Assembly (NCBI RefSeq): GCF_000219725.1
Contig: NC_015732.1
Location: forward strand, 2,672,972-2,736,971
Direction: 5' to 3'
Length of the DNA stretch: 64,000 nucleotides
Origin: Gracilinema caldarium DSM 7334
GTDB taxonomy: Bacteria > Spirochaetota > Spirochaetia > Treponematales > Breznakiellaceae
A model generated the notes under the pieces. The model saw only the letters and a list, made by a program, of their open reading frames with translations. It made no database searches and was not told the DNA's origin. Position numbers and translations under genes: made by a program. Shown here in pieces: positions 1 to 9,428 of this stretch. Numbering within the stretch: position 1 is the stretch's first letter; each line of letters opens with the position of its first letter.

Positions 1-636
1 GCAGGCACCGATGTGCTGGTCATTACCGACGATGCTTACTTTGGACTCGCCTACGAATCAGACATCTATCCGGAATCTCTCTTTGGACGCCTCGCCAAAC
101 TCCATGAAAAGGTGCTGGCGGTAAAAATCGATGGGCCCACAAAAGAAGACTATGTGTGGGGCCTCAGGATGGGTTTTGTTACCTTTGGCTCCGCGGGCCT
201 CAATGAAACCCACTATGATGCCCTCATTAAAAAGCTCATGGGAACCATCCGGTCCAGCGTATCCTGTTCCAATACACCAGCCCAGTACCTCATGCTTAAA
301 ACCATAAACGACAGCCGCTCGGAAGAGGAAAAGAAACGGTATAAAGAGATTCTACATAAACGGTATCAGATTGTAAAAACCCTGGTCCAAACCCATCAGC
401 ATCATCCCGTTTTGCAAGCCCTGCCCTTTAATTCAGGCTACTTTATGAGTTTCCGCTGCAAGGGTGTAAGTCCCGAAACCTTGAGGCAAACCCTGCTCAA
501 GGACCATGGTATTGGAACTATAGCTCTGGGAAGTCAGTACCTGCGGATTGCCTTCTCCAGTGTCGAAGCTGAACATATCTCCTATGTGTATGAAACGCTC
601 TTTAAGGTAGCCGAAGATCTGGCACAACAAAGGTAA
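1..636 (+). CDS. PLP-dependent aminotransferase, class I/II (5' end outside window)
   Basis: The reading frame is open from base 1, so the N-terminal part lies before the window; about 211 codons remain. The visible part holds a DDAYFGL motif, typical of the Asp/Tyr contacts with the PLP pyridine ring in fold-type I aminotransferases. It is followed about 30 residues later by GPTKEDYVWGLRMGF, where the Lys is the likely Schiff-base residue. The C-terminal small domain includes a SGYFMSF strand and a YLRIAFSS segment that supplies the substrate-carboxylate Arg. The family converts amino acids and 2-oxo acids, but the substrate cannot be told from this fragment. No terminator is obvious before the convergent minus-strand gene. 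Confidence 0.85.
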   Translation, partial: AGTDVLVITDDAYFGLAYESDIYPESLFGRLAKLHEKVLAVKIDGPTKEDYVWGLRMGFVTFGSAGLNETHYDALIKKLMGTIRSSVSCSNTPAQYLMLKTINDSRSEEEKKRYKEILHKRYQIVKTLVQTHQHHPVLQALPFNSGYFMSFRCKGVSPETLRQTLLKDHGIGTIALGSQYLRIAFSSVEAEHISYVYETLFKVAEDLAQQR

Positions 637-658
637 AAAAGGCCCGCCCGGCTCTTTG

Positions 659-1141
659 CTAAAAAACCAGCTCACGGCCCAGATCCTTTAATTCAGGCAT
701 CTGGGCATAGAGCGGAAGCCTCCCGTTGCTTGAGGTTTTATCAATTTCCACTAGTTTTACATAGAGTTCGTTTAATAGGTCTGCAAAAATTTTTAAATTT
801 GAAGAGAAATTGTTTATTGCCATCTCTCTGAGTACCTTGTCGGCCTCGTTCGTTCTACCGGTAGCATTGAGTCTATTTCTAAGAGAAGGCACCAATTCTT
901 TCCTGGCCATCCCAATAAAACGGGCGGCGGCGGCAATTTGGCGATACAGTTCATCAAGATGAAAGCCCTGATATCGATATTGTTCACTTTTTTCAGTCAG
1001 GGTCTCGATGAGATCCCAGGCTTGATTATCCAAGGGAAGGTGAAGCAGGGCGGGTCGTAAATGACGGTTGGCAATATTAGACTTATAATGATCTCCAATA
1101 TGCTCAATAAGTCTAATAATCTCTGAATCACGGATCTGCAT
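659..1141 (-). CDS. Conserved-looking hypothetical protein, helical
   Basis: A 160-residue protein I do not recognise. It is hydrophilic, predicted mainly helical, and has no signal peptide or membrane segment if it starts at 1141 (MQIRDSEII). An upstream in-frame ATG at 1165 would put translation inside the promoter described below, so 1141 is preferred. The start has no Shine-Dalgarno sequence but sits 9 nt after a good -10 element, consistent with a near-leaderless mRNA. The 3' end faces the aminotransferase convergently. No function is proposed. Confidence 0.6.
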   Translation of the reverse strand: MQIRDSEIIRLIEHIGDHYKSNIANRHLRPALLHLPLDNQAWDLIETLTEKSEQYRYQGFHLDELYRQIAAAARFIGMARKELVPSLRNRLNATGRTNEADKVLREMAINNFSSNLKIFADLLNELYVKLVEIDKTSSNGRLPLYAQMPELKDLGRELVF

Positions 1142-1150
1142 ATAGTTTAT

Positions 1151-1202
1151 ATAGTATCCCGTCATTGCGGGATTGACAAGCCAAGAAGGACCACAATAGG
1201 AT
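1151..1202. promoter_or_regulatory. Overlapping divergent promoters sharing one -35 region
   Basis: On the minus strand TTGTCA (1174-1179) lies 17 nt from TACTAT (1151-1156) and reads into the hypothetical gene at 1141. On the plus strand TTGACA (1173-1178) lies 18 nt from TAGGAT (1197-1202) and reads into the lipoprotein at 1209. The two -35 hexamers occupy almost the same bases, so RNA polymerase can probably use only one direction at a time. Confidence 0.5.
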
Positions 1203-1208
1203 AAAATA

Positions 1209-2477
1209 ATGAAAACTATCAAAGCATGTTTATTTTGTATGTATTTGTTTAGCGCTGTAAGTATGAGCATACTGTTTTCCGCCTGCCAATCTAGCAGTAC
1301 TAAAACAGTAACCCTTTGGACAAATCAGAGCGATTTTGCCATTTATACAGAGATATATAACACCAAACAAAAAAAATACAAACTAGAAACTTATTATTTT
1401 GAAAATCTAACGGACACTTTAGCAAAAGCAAAAAAATACCCTGATATTGTCGTTGGTACAGGATTAAAAAATAGTGAAACCAGACGGCTTTTTAAAAGTC
1501 TTGATTATTTTTTTGATGAACTACTCCTGAAACAAACCAGTTTTTATATAAATTTATTAAGACTTGGTAATATTGATGGTAAACAATATTTGCTTCCTGT
1601 TTCTTTTAATCTTCCAGCAGTTATTTTTTCAAAAGATAACAGCAGTCTTATCACCAAACCTTTTTATCTGACCCTTGATGAAATTCAAAGTATTGGAAAA
1701 TCCTTTAACCAACAAACAAAAGAAGGGGTCTATACAAGAATGGGGTTTTCCCCTCGCTGGGACGATGACTTTTTATTTATCGTTACTAGGCTCTTTAATG
1801 TATCCTACCGCGAAAGCAACCCACTCGCTTGGGATGCGGTTGCCCTTGAACGAGCTATGAATTATGTTTACCAATGGAGTATAACGACCAACGGAAGTCC
1901 AGATACAGAAGATGACTTTGCCTTTAAATACCTCTATAATCCACCTTCAGTTATCATAACCAGTGGAAAAAGTCTTTTTGCATATATTTCGAGCGACAAT
2001 CTGTTTACTCTCAGCAAGGATCGATTAAACACCCTCGATTTTCGCTGGGTAGGACAAGGAAACTCTATACCAATTATAGAAGGCTCTCCATTCCTTGGTA
2101 TTTATAAAAAAAGCAAAGCAAAAGACGCCATCGACGCCTTTATCCAATGGTTTTACCGTGAGGAAAACCAACGGGAGATGCTTCAGTTAAGTAAAGAGCT
2201 GCAACTGCTCGACCATAGTTTTGGTATAGCAAACGGTTTTTCAGCCCTGAAAACAGTTACAGAACAGATTTTTCCTGCATTTTATCCAATTTTATTAGGT
2301 CATACACCACCAGCAGATTCATTAACACCACCGGGTATACTTCCAAAAAACTGGGAAACGATAAAGAAACGAGTTATTTTACCCTACCTTCACAATGCAT
2401 CAAGATCTGAAAAACGAAGCGGTCAGATAAATTTAGAAAAACAACTTTCGGAGTGGCTTAAAAACAATCCTCAATAG
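1209..2477 (+). CDS. Extracellular solute-binding lipoprotein (ABC-type, sugar-binding-like)
   Basis: A 422-residue protein with a type II signal peptide. A hydrophobic stretch ends in a lipobox LFSAC with the lipidated cysteine at residue 26. The rest has the length and flavour of family 1 extracellular solute-binding proteins, with an early TLWTNQSDFA strand and later FLGIYKKSKAKDAIDAF and FIQWFYREENQ segments. It should be anchored in the periplasm and bind a sugar or oligosaccharide. No permease or ATPase gene is beside it, so it is either an orphan or serves a transporter elsewhere. The start has AGGA seven bases upstream. It is AT-richer than neighbouring pckG. Confidence 0.7.
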   Translation: MKTIKACLFCMYLFSAVSMSILFSACQSSSTKTVTLWTNQSDFAIYTEIYNTKQKKYKLETYYFENLTDTLAKAKKYPDIVVGTGLKNSETRRLFKSLDYFFDELLLKQTSFYINLLRLGNIDGKQYLLPVSFNLPAVIFSKDNSSLITKPFYLTLDEIQSIGKSFNQQTKEGVYTRMGFSPRWDDDFLFIVTRLFNVSYRESNPLAWDAVALERAMNYVYQWSITTNGSPDTEDDFAFKYLYNPPSVIITSGKSLFAYISSDNLFTLSKDRLNTLDFRWVGQGNSIPIIEGSPFLGIYKKSKAKDAIDAFIQWFYREENQREMLQLSKELQLLDHSFGIANGFSALKTVTEQIFPAFYPILLGHTPPADSLTPPGILPKNWETIKKRVILPYLHNASRSEKRSGQINLEKQLSEWLKNNPQ

Positions 2478-2605
2478 GATGTGTGGTGCTCGTAAGTGGG
2501 CCATGCTGTTTTGTAGATGGAACCTTTTTATACTCTAATTCGTTGATAAGAACCCTCATTTTTTCTCTCAAGATACCGATATAAACCATAGGGAGGTCGG
2601 TATCT

Positions 2606-2983
2606 ATGATGTTCACAAGTTCGATAATCACATCAATTCCCAACTATGATACGGCTTGGCATATTGGAGTAACTTCTCGACTCGCCATACCAGTGAGTCC
2701 ATCAAACTATATCTACTCCCATTTTGAACATGTATCCGGTGTACCAGCTGCTGAAGATCAACAGGGAGTACCGATCACTAAATTAAAAATCCTCGATGCT
2801 CTTATTGAACGGCTCAGCCAAATGAAAAAGGAACCCCAGGGGCAAATTTCCGTCGACCAGATCGATGCACTCATAGAACAGTATAAAAAGGAAATAGAAC
2901 AGGCCGCTACTGCCCACCAGATTCTTCCCTATAATCCTGCTCCTGCTGGTACAGCTGGAACCTTGGTGAATCTAGTAGCATAA
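2606..2983 (+). CDS. Hypothetical protein
   Basis: A 125-residue ORF with a convincing GGAGG nine bases before ATG. The N-terminal half is unremarkable; residues about 65-105 form an amphipathic, probably coiled helix, with segments such as DALIERLSQMKK and IDALIEQYKKEIEQAA. The tail is rich in Pro, Ala and Gly. It has no signal peptide or membrane segment and no family I recognise. It follows the lipoprotein by 128 bases in the same direction, so co-transcription is possible. Confidence 0.55.
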   Translation: MMFTSSIITSIPNYDTAWHIGVTSRLAIPVSPSNYIYSHFEHVSGVPAAEDQQGVPITKLKILDALIERLSQMKKEPQGQISVDQIDALIEQYKKEIEQAATAHQILPYNPAPAGTAGTLVNLVA

Positions 2984-3002
2984 TACTTTAATCACATCCC
3001 CC

Positions 3003-3031
3003 TTGTCTCAAATCGCTCCATTTTGTACTAT
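3003..3031 (+). promoter_or_regulatory. Sigma-70-type promoter of pckG
   Basis: TTGTCT (3003-3008), a 17-nt spacer and TACTAT (3026-3031) stand about 60 nt before the pckG start, leaving a short leader with an AAGGAG ribosome-binding site. Confidence 0.6.
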
Positions 3032-3090
3032 ATGGATGTTCGCCTCCTAAAAAGGCAGCCCCCCTCTAAAATTCTATTCAAGGAGCTCCT

Positions 3091-4911
3091 ATGACACTAA
3101 ACGAACTAAAACACCAAGGCCTGAAAAAATGGGTCGAAGAAGCGGTGGCTTTAATGAAGCCCAAAGCGGTATATGTCTGCGATGGCAGCCAGGAAGAGTA
3201 CGATCGTATGATAGACATATGCGTGAAAGGGGGCCTCGCTACCCCCCTGAACTCTGCTAAACGCCCCGGCTGTTACCTCTTCCGCTCCGATCCATCCGAC
3301 GTAGCCCGGGTAGAAAACCGGACCTATATCGCATCGAAAACACAGGAAGAAGCTGGTCCCACCAACAACTGGATCAATCCGGTCGAACTCAAGAAGACCA
3401 TGACCGAACTGTATACTGGCTGTATGCAGGGGCGGACCATGTACGTCATCCCATTCTCCATGGGCCCGGTTGGTTCTAACATTGCCAAAATTGGTGTAGA
3501 AATCACCGATTCTGAATACGTTGTGGCCAACATGCACATTATGACCCGGGTTGGGAAAAAGGTGCTCGATGTTCTCGGTACCAACGGCGAATATGTGCCC
3601 TGTCTCCACTCGGTCGGTAAACCTCTTGCCGAAGGGGAAAGCGACAACGGCAAGTGGCCCTGTGCTCCACTGGACAAAAAATACATTTCCCACTTCCCCG
3701 AAACCCGGGAAATCTGGTCCTATGGATCCGGTTACGGCGGCAATGCCCTCCTCGGGAAGAAATGCCTTGCCCTCCGTATTGCCTCAGTTATTGCCCGGGA
3801 TGAAGGCTGGCTTGCGGAACACATGCTCATCCTGAAGATTACCAACCCCCAGGGTGTTTCTAAGGTCGTCTGTGCCGCCTTCCCCTCAGCCTGCGGCAAG
3901 ACAAACCTCGCCATGCTGGTACCTACCCTTCCCGGTTGGAAGGTTGAGACCATCGGCGATGATATTGCCTGGATGAAATTTGGTCCCGATGGCCGGCTCT
4001 ATGCCATTAATCCTGAAGCGGGCTTCTTCGGCGTTGCCCCGGGAACTAATATGGATTCCAATCCCAACGCAATGCGGTCTATCGAAAAGAACACCATTTT
4101 CACCAACGTAGCCCTGACCGAGGATAAGGACGTATGGTGGGAACAGATTGGTTACGATGCCCCCGGCAAGCTCATTGACTGGAAGGGCAACGAATGGATT
4201 CAGGACAAGGCTAATAAAGCCCAGGAACCTGCGGCCCATCCCAACAGCCGCTTTACCGCCCCTGCCCGGCAGTGCCCTGCCATTGCTCCCGAATGGGAAG
4301 ATCCCAAAGGTGTTCCGGTAGACGCCATTCTCTTTGGCGGCCGCCGGCCGAGCACCATTCCTCTGGTACACCAGGCAACTGACTGGGTACACGGTGTATT
4401 CATGGGATCTATCGTTGGTTCTGAAATTACCGCCGCGGCCCTGGACCTTAAGGCTGGAACTATCCGCCGGGATCCCTTCGCCATGTTGCCCTTCTGCGGC
4501 TACAACATGGGTGACTATTTCCAGCACTGGATTAACATTGGAAAGAAAACCAGTGCCGACAAACTGCCCAAGATTTTCTTCGTCAACTGGTTCCGCAAGA
4601 CCAAGGATGGCAAGTGGCTCTGGCCCGGTTATGGTGAAAACAGCCGGGTTCTCGCCTGGATCTTCGACCGCTGTGCAGGCACTGGCAAGGCTGTAGAAAC
4701 CCCCATTGGCTATATGCCCACTGTGGACGCCATTGAGCGGCCCGCAGGAGTCAGCGAAGCAGACATGAAGGAACTTCTTGCGGTCGATATCGAAGGCTGG
4801 AAGAAAGAAATTGCGGACATCCGCGAAAACCACTATCCCAAGTTCGGAAACCGGCTTCCCAAGGAGCTTATGAACGAACTAGATGCTATCGAAAAGCGGC
4901 TTGGCAAGTAA
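3091..4911 (+). CDS. pckG: Phosphoenolpyruvate carboxykinase (GTP)
   Basis: A 606-residue protein of the normal length for GTP-type PEP carboxykinase, which interconverts oxaloacetate and PEP with GTP/GDP in the cytosol. Seen in the sequence: the P-loop-like kinase motif PSACGKTN around residues 265-272 with the hyper-reactive Cys at 268, the metal-binding GDDIAWMKF at about 289-297, and the [11 protein letters not shown] and FFVNWFRK segments typical of the GTP family. The ATP-dependent family lacks these. Translation starts at ATG after AAGGAG. The gene has its own promoter and a strong terminator, so it is monocistronic. In anaerobic spirochaetes the enzyme commonly works in the PEP-to-oxaloacetate direction; that is inference here. 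Confidence 0.97.
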   Translation: MTLNELKHQGLKKWVEEAVALMKPKAVYVCDGSQEEYDRMIDICVKGGLATPLNSAKRPGCYLFRSDPSDVARVENRTYIASKTQEEAGPTNNWINPVELKKTMTELYTGCMQGRTMYVIPFSMGPVGSNIAKIGVEITDSEYVVANMHIMTRVGKKVLDVLGTNGEYVPCLHSVGKPLAEGESDNGKWPCAPLDKKYISHFPETREIWSYGSGYGGNALLGKKCLALRIASVIARDEGWLAEHMLILKITNPQGVSKVVCAAFPSACGKTNLAMLVPTLPGWKVETIGDDIAWMKFGPDGRLYAINPEAGFFGVAPGTNMDSNPNAMRSIEKNTIFTNVALTEDKDVWWEQIGYDAPGKLIDWKGNEWIQDKANKAQEPAAHPNSRFTAPARQCPAIAPEWEDPKGVPVDAILFGGRRPSTIPLVHQATDWVHGVFMGSIVGSEITAAALDLKAGTIRRDPFAMLPFCGYNMGDYFQHWINIGKKTSADKLPKIFFVNWFRKTKDGKWLWPGYGENSRVLAWIFDRCAGTGKAVETPIGYMPTVDAIERPAGVSEADMKELLAVDIEGWKKEIADIRENHYPKFGNRLPKELMNELDAIEKRLGK

Positions 4912-4921
4912 GGAAAAATAA

Positions 4922-5006
4922 TCAGGCCCTGTAAGGGCCTGACTACTACCAAAAGACTAAAAAGGGCTTTCCAGAACAAACTGGAAAGCCCTTTTTATTT
5001 TTTTTA
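4922..5006 (+). terminator. Tandem hairpins ending pckG
   Basis: A perfect 8-bp hairpin (4922-4942) is followed by a 14-bp stem, AAAGGGCTTTCCAG (4961-4974) pairing with 4981-4994. The second runs straight into a T-rich tract, making it a classic intrinsic terminator. Confidence 0.9.
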
Positions 5007-5045
5007 TTGTACGGTCATGAAAAGATACAAGAACTTTAGAGACCT

Positions 5046-5480
5046 TTAGATCTTTTCCTGGCAGGCAAGCTCGTCCATCCGGCGGAGCCGACGGGAAAGA
5101 TCTCGGGCGAGATTCATAATAATCATAGAAAAGGTACTCACATCCATTTTATAAATATCCCGCAGAGCCCTATTAGAGATGGCAGCGACCCGGGTTGGAA
5201 CAACAGTCTTTATTGTTGCAACTGCGGGCATTACATCCAGAATTTCCATTTCACCAAAGGTTTCACCTTCGCCTAATTCATTTAATTGCTTCCCATTTCG
5301 GATCACGTGGACCCGTCCATCAATAATAAATCGGATTCGATCATTTCTATTCCCTTCGGTAATAATAGGCACTCCTTCAGAATAGGATTCAATAGTGAGT
5401 AAAGGAATAAGCCGTTCGATCTGGTCTGCCATGAGACCGCCAAAGAGGGAATATTTTTGTAAATCGTGTACCGTAATCAT
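5046..5480 (-). CDS. Cyclic-nucleotide-binding domain protein
   Basis: A 144-residue protein that is essentially one CRP-type cyclic-nucleotide-binding domain: segments such as LFGGLMADQIERL, RIRFIIDGRVHVI and GEGETFGEMEIL match the beta-roll and phosphate-binding cassette (GE followed by an acidic residue). No DNA-binding domain follows, so it is probably an allosteric or protein-interaction module. An earlier in-frame start exists, but MITVHDLQKY at 5480 begins exactly at the domain. Its ATG overlaps the stop of the HD gene in an ATGA junction, implying translational coupling. Confidence 0.8.
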   Translation of the reverse strand: MITVHDLQKYSLFGGLMADQIERLIPLLTIESYSEGVPIITEGNRNDRIRFIIDGRVHVIRNGKQLNELGEGETFGEMEILDVMPAVATIKTVVPTRVAAISNRALRDIYKMDVSTFSMIIMNLARDLSRRLRRMDELACQEKI

Positions 5481-6022
5481 GGAAGAACCTTCCTCAGGGC
5501 AATAATGGTCTCTCCTATGAGAGCATCCAGGTCCATACCCAACATGGCAGCTCCCTTTTCGATAACCTGCCGGTTTACCCCGGCAGCAAAGGCCTGGGTC
5601 TTCCATTTTTTCTTAACCGATGAGACTTCCAGGTCCTGTACACTTTTCGATGGGCGCACGAGGGCGCAGGCTTGAATAAAACCGGTAAGCTCATCTACCG
5701 CAAAGAGGGTCTTTTCAAGGGGGCTCAGAGGCTCCACATCGGAACAGATGCCCCAGCCATGGCTTACCACGGCCCGCACATAGTCCTCAGGCCAGCCGGC
5801 CTGTTCCAGGATCTTTTTTGCCATGGTACAGTGCTGGTCCGGATACTTTTGATAGTCAATATCATGAACAAGACCGATAATACCCCACCGTTCAGGGTCT
5901 TCACCAGCTTTTTCTGCAAAGTGGCGCATGGCCGCCTCCACCGCCAGCGCGTGCCGCCAGAGGCCTTCATCATCATTATATTGGCGCCAGAGCTGTTCTG
6001 CATCATCCCGTGTTGGAACCAC
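5477..6022 (-). CDS. HD-domain hydrolase
   Basis: A 181-residue HD-superfamily protein. A metal-binding His lies early (LWRHALAVE), the diagnostic pair is in GLVHDIDYQKYP, a further His is in VVSHGWG, and the closing Asp is in AVDELTGFI. The size and layout match the small HDIG-type phosphohydrolases. Its substrate is unknown, perhaps a nucleotide. It lies 24 bases after ychF in the same direction and overlaps the cyclic-nucleotide-binding gene by 4 bases, so the three form one likely operon. Confidence 0.8.
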   Translation of the reverse strand: MVPTRDDAEQLWRQYNDDEGLWRHALAVEAAMRHFAEKAGEDPERWGIIGLVHDIDYQKYPDQHCTMAKKILEQAGWPEDYVRAVVSHGWGICSDVEPLSPLEKTLFAVDELTGFIQACALVRPSKSVQDLEVSSVKKKWKTQAFAAGVNRQVIEKGAAMLGMDLDALIGETIIALRKVLP

Positions 6023-6046
6023 CAGAATCCCCCTTATAGCCTGAAC

Positions 6047-7156
6047 TTATACGTTGAATTTAAAGAACATCACATCCCCGTCCTGGACCACATATTCCTT
6101 GCCTTCGATGCGGTACTTGCCGGCTTCCTTTATTTTAGCTTCGGAGCCATAGGTAAGGAGGTCCTCGTAAGAATAGACTTCTGCCTTAATAAAGCCCTTT
6201 TCAAAGTCTGTATGGATGACCCCTGCGGCCTGGGGTGCCTTGTCCCCCGCATGGATGGTCCAGGCCCGGCATTCGTCTTCTCCGGCGGTAAAGAAGGTCC
6301 GCAAGCCTAAAAGCCGATAGGCCGCATGGATGAGCGAAGCCAGGCCCGACTCTGCAAGGCCCAATTCTGAAAGAAAGGCCAGCCGTTCTTCTTCACTTTC
6401 CAGATCCGCAAGCTCCGCTTCAAACTTTCCGCAAATAACTACCGCCTCAGAGTTTTCCGCCGCCGCCCGGGCTTTGACCATATCTACATAGCGGTTGCCG
6501 TTACGCATGCCTTCTTCATCAACATTACAGACATAGAGCTGGGGTTTCATGGTAATAAGATGGCTGTCATAGAGGGCGGCCCGTTCATCATCACTTAAGG
6601 GGACCGACCGGGCAGGTTTTCCCTGTTCCAGGGCAGGCTGAACCTTATCCAGAGCCGAAATAAGCAGTTCTGCCTGTTTCTGCTGATCCTTGCCCTGCAC
6701 CTTAAGGGCCCGTACCGCCTTCTCCCGCCGTTTAGCCACCGTATCCAGGTCGGCCAGGGCAAGCTCCACATTGATGGTCTCCATGTCCGATTCGGGATCG
6801 ACCTTATTAGATACATGGATGATGTCTGGATTTTCGAAACAACGAACGACCTGGGCAATGACACCCACTTCCCGGATATGGGACAGGAACTGATTTCCGA
6901 GCCCTTCGCCCTGACTCGCCCCTTTCACAAGACCGGCGATGTCCACAAACTCTACCGAGGCTGGAATAACCCGTTTGGGCTTAAAGATTTCCGCCAGCTT
7001 TTTAAGCCGGTTATCGGGCACATCCACAATACCCACATTAGGGTTAATCGTACAGAAGGGATAATTTGCTGCTTCCGCAGGAGCCCGGGTTAATGCTGAA
7101 AAAATGGTGGACTTACCCACATTGGGAAGCCCCACAATACCACAGTTTAATGCCAT
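6047..7156 (-). CDS. ychF: Redox-regulated ATPase YchF (Obg-family)
   Basis: A 369-residue protein of standard YchF length. It has the G1 loop GLPNVGKST at residues 9-17, a G3 region [17 protein letters not shown], and the C-terminal TGS-like domain with [26 protein letters not shown]. YchF binds ATP in preference to GTP and associates with ribosomes in stress responses. Only GGGAGC separates the -10 element TACAAT from the ATG, so the mRNA is predicted to be leaderless. It is the first gene of a probable ychF/HD/cNMP operon. Confidence 0.97.
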   Translation of the reverse strand: MALNCGIVGLPNVGKSTIFSALTRAPAEAANYPFCTINPNVGIVDVPDNRLKKLAEIFKPKRVIPASVEFVDIAGLVKGASQGEGLGNQFLSHIREVGVIAQVVRCFENPDIIHVSNKVDPESDMETINVELALADLDTVAKRREKAVRALKVQGKDQQKQAELLISALDKVQPALEQGKPARSVPLSDDERAALYDSHLITMKPQLYVCNVDEEGMRNGNRYVDMVKARAAAENSEAVVICGKFEAELADLESEEERLAFLSELGLAESGLASLIHAAYRLLGLRTFFTAGEDECRAWTIHAGDKAPQAAGVIHTDFEKGFIKAEVYSYEDLLTYGSEAKIKEAGKYRIEGKEYVVQDGDVMFFKFNV

Positions 7157-7162
7157 GCTCCC

Positions 7163-7191
7163 ATTGTACGGGTAGATACAATGCGGGTCAA
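7163..7191 (-). promoter_or_regulatory. ychF promoter, leaderless layout
   Basis: On the minus strand TTGACC (7186-7191), 17 nt, TACAAT (7163-7168), then only 6 nt to the ATG. Confidence 0.65.
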
Positions 7192-7210
7192 CAGGGGAAG
7201 TATTACTATG

Positions 7211-8065
7211 TTACAGGGATGCAATATCCTCCGCTTGCAGACCGGTAAGGGCGATAATTTGTTCCATAGAAAAGTTTTGAGCCTTCATTCGACGGGCAAT
7301 TTCAAGCTTTGCCTCTTTCTCCCCTTTCTGCATCCCCTGTTGCATTCCCTTATCAAACCCCTTTTTCAGCCCCTCTTCTTCTGCATAGGCTAAAAAAGAA
7401 ATCCTATCCCGTTCTGCCTTTTCCCGTGCGAGGGCTGCTAAAAATCGTCCATCTATACCGCTCATAAAATCCCTAAACCTCCTTACAGCTTCCTGAATTG
7501 CAGGGTCTGTATTAGTAAGAAAAGCATCGATCCCATTATTTCTACCTTCTTCTTTAATAAATTTGCTCCAAAAGGCTGCTAAATTCAAGGGCTCTTCCGG
7601 CACCTTGGGGAGTTCAATGGTATGGATTTGTAAAAAATTCGTATATTTAAGAGAATCTACCGTATACCATGAGGGTTCATCAAAATAATTAAAATCTAAT
7701 ATGTTGATGCAAATAACAGGCCTCAGTTCCTGATACTTTTGCCCCCGCTTTATTTGCCTGGAATACAATCTACTCCAGTAAAACAGGGATCGCTCCATAT
7801 AAAAGCCTTCCCTGTAGGTTTGAATTTCTATATTGATGAGCCTCCCTGTTTCATCCTGGGCGACTAAATCCAGATAGGTGGTTTTATCGCCATAAAAATC
7901 GGGAGTTATCCGGCTTTTTTGAATCTTTAAACTGGTAATCTTTGGGCAACCGGCATACTCAAAAAAGGCGTTCAACATGCTTTGTAAAATAGGAAGGGAC
8001 TCTTCTTCTCCAAACACATATTGGAAAACCAGATCGTTAATAAGGGGTATTACTTGCTCTGCCAT
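7211..8065 (-). CDS. Rpn-family PD-(D/E)XK nuclease / putative transposase
   Basis: A 284-residue protein of the Rpn (recombination-promoting nuclease) / PDDEXK_2 family. The catalytic core is visible as YLDLVAQDETG followed by INIEIQ (Asp, then Glu-x-Gln), after an N-terminal DLVFQYVFG segment. A charged helix rich in KG and QG repeats leads to a short C-terminal tail, FSMEQIIALTGLQAEDI, typical of these proteins. Family members cut DNA and promote RecA-independent recombination in E. coli. The start at 8065 has AGGAGG four bases upstream; an earlier in-frame ATG at 8101 has no such site. Confidence 0.85.
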   Translation of the reverse strand: MAEQVIPLINDLVFQYVFGEEESLPILQSMLNAFFEYAGCPKITSLKIQKSRITPDFYGDKTTYLDLVAQDETGRLINIEIQTYREGFYMERSLFYWSRLYSRQIKRGQKYQELRPVICINILDFNYFDEPSWYTVDSLKYTNFLQIHTIELPKVPEEPLNLAAFWSKFIKEEGRNNGIDAFLTNTDPAIQEAVRRFRDFMSGIDGRFLAALAREKAERDRISFLAYAEEEGLKKGFDKGMQQGMQKGEKEAKLEIARRMKAQNFSMEQIIALTGLQAEDIASL

Positions 8066-8187
8066 AGGGCCTCCTAAAATTAGTACAGCAGTATTTTTCA
8101 TATTGATGTAATGAAAGACACTTATTTTTTCCAGCTTCCTTCTTGTAGCCCATGGGGTGTTGTGGTACCCTGTAGATGGAGGATCCT

Positions 8188-9270
8188 ATGGCATTTTCAT
8201 TAAACAGCTATCCCATCACCTATCGAGCTAAGTTTTCCGGCCATGGATGGACGGAAGAGTATCTGGAAAAACCCCACAAAACCGTTGCAGAAGAGGCAAA
8301 CCTTCCCGATGTTGAACGGGACGCCCTCGCAGCTTCCCGCAATTTTTATGATGATATGCCCCTGGTAAACTATACCACCCAGTATGGCCTAGGTTGTTTT
8401 GAGGGACTTAAAGCCCTACCCCAAAAGGATGGGAGCATTGCAATTTTTAGACCCGACCAGAATGCCCGCCGTTTTAAACGTTCAATGGAGGGACTTCTCA
8501 TGCCGGGCTTTCCGGAAGAGGCCTTTGTAAAGGCTGTGGTGGAGGTGGTCCGGCGGAATGCAGCCCTGGGCTTCCGGCCATACTACAAAGCTGAATGGGA
8601 AAAGGACAGCTTTATGACCGCCGATTCGGTGTACATTAGGCCCTTTACCTATGCAGAGGGCGGTATCGGTGTGGCTCCTTCGAAAGCTCCTTATGTTATG
8701 GTTATAACCACTCCGGTGAGCGCCTATTTTTCCAGTGCCCGCTCCGAGGCGGTTACCACAGATCGGATTCGGGCAACCCCCCGCGGTACTGGCTGGATTA
8801 AGGCTGCATCGAACTACGTTATTTCTACCCTGGCAAAACATGAGGCCAACCAGGCAGGCTTTATGGAATGTGTGTTCCTCGATGCAAGAGAACAGAAGTA
8901 CCTGGAAGAGGGCTCATCCTGTAATATCTTCGTACGGCTAAAAAGCGGAGAACTGGTAACCCCTGAACTGGGAGATACGATACTCCCAGGCATTACACGG
9001 GCGAGCATTATAGAACTAGCCCGAGACCGGGGAGTAAAGGTCTCTGAACGGAAACTTTCAGTAGAAGAGGTTTTTGATACCGGTGCAGAATGCTTTGTTA
9101 CGGGCACCGCCGCCGGGGTTACCCCCATAGAAAGCCTGACCCACCGGGGCAACAAGGTTGTCTTTAACGGCGGCAAAGTGGGAGAGCTCTCAGCCTACCT
9201 TAGAGATACCTTGAAGGGCATCCAGTACGGGAAACTGCCCGATACCAAGGGCTGGATGGTGCGGGTATAA
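8188..9270 (+). CDS. ilvE: Branched-chain amino-acid aminotransferase
   Basis: A 360-residue fold-type IV PLP enzyme that transfers amino groups between Val/Leu/Ile and 2-oxoglutarate. Diagnostic parts: YGLGCFEGLKA near the N-terminus, YIRPFTYA, the PLP-Lys region GTGWIKAASNYVIS, YLEEGSSCNIF, and the GITRASIIELA phosphate-binding loop. This is the long IlvE/BCAT type. Start at 8188 is preferred because GGAGG lies five bases upstream; an ATG at 8176 would place that site within the coding region. It is monocistronic, with a terminator just downstream. Confidence 0.95.
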   Translation: MAFSLNSYPITYRAKFSGHGWTEEYLEKPHKTVAEEANLPDVERDALAASRNFYDDMPLVNYTTQYGLGCFEGLKALPQKDGSIAIFRPDQNARRFKRSMEGLLMPGFPEEAFVKAVVEVVRRNAALGFRPYYKAEWEKDSFMTADSVYIRPFTYAEGGIGVAPSKAPYVMVITTPVSAYFSSARSEAVTTDRIRATPRGTGWIKAASNYVISTLAKHEANQAGFMECVFLDAREQKYLEEGSSCNIFVRLKSGELVTPELGDTILPGITRASIIELARDRGVKVSERKLSVEEVFDTGAECFVTGTAAGVTPIESLTHRGNKVVFNGGKVGELSAYLRDTLKGIQYGKLPDTKGWMVRV

Positions 9271-9310
9271 GGCTGCTTCAGCTATTGGCTTGAATGTGTC
9301 GCATTATGAG

Positions 9311-9343
9311 AGGCTGTCCGTACACTGCGGACAGCCTTTTTTT
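9311..9343 (+). terminator. Intrinsic terminator of ilvE
   Basis: A 10-bp perfect stem AGGCTGTCCG (9311-9320) pairs with 9328-9337, followed by seven T. Confidence 0.93.
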
Positions 9344-9372
9344 GTCCGAGGTTGTCAATGAGTGCGCTAGGC

Positions 9373-9399
9373 AAATAAAAACGGCCCCTTTCGGGGCCG
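9373..9399 (-). terminator. Intrinsic terminator of the barrel-protein gene
   Basis: The stem CGGCCCC/GGGGCCG (9382-9388 with 9393-9399) has a four-base loop. Read on the minus strand it is followed by a U-rich tract (9373-9381). Confidence 0.92.
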
Positions 9400-9428
9400 C
9401 AATGTTACTTACCCTCTAGCTTATACAA

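Noticed and set aside
2458-2643. Minus-strand 61-codon ORF between the lipoprotein and the following hypothetical gene
   Set aside because: It has no SD or promoter, overlaps both neighbours, and has no recognisable features.
3886-4833. Minus-strand ORF of 315 codons opposite pckG
   Set aside because: It is the mirror of a highly conserved enzyme; the open frame reflects codon use of pckG.
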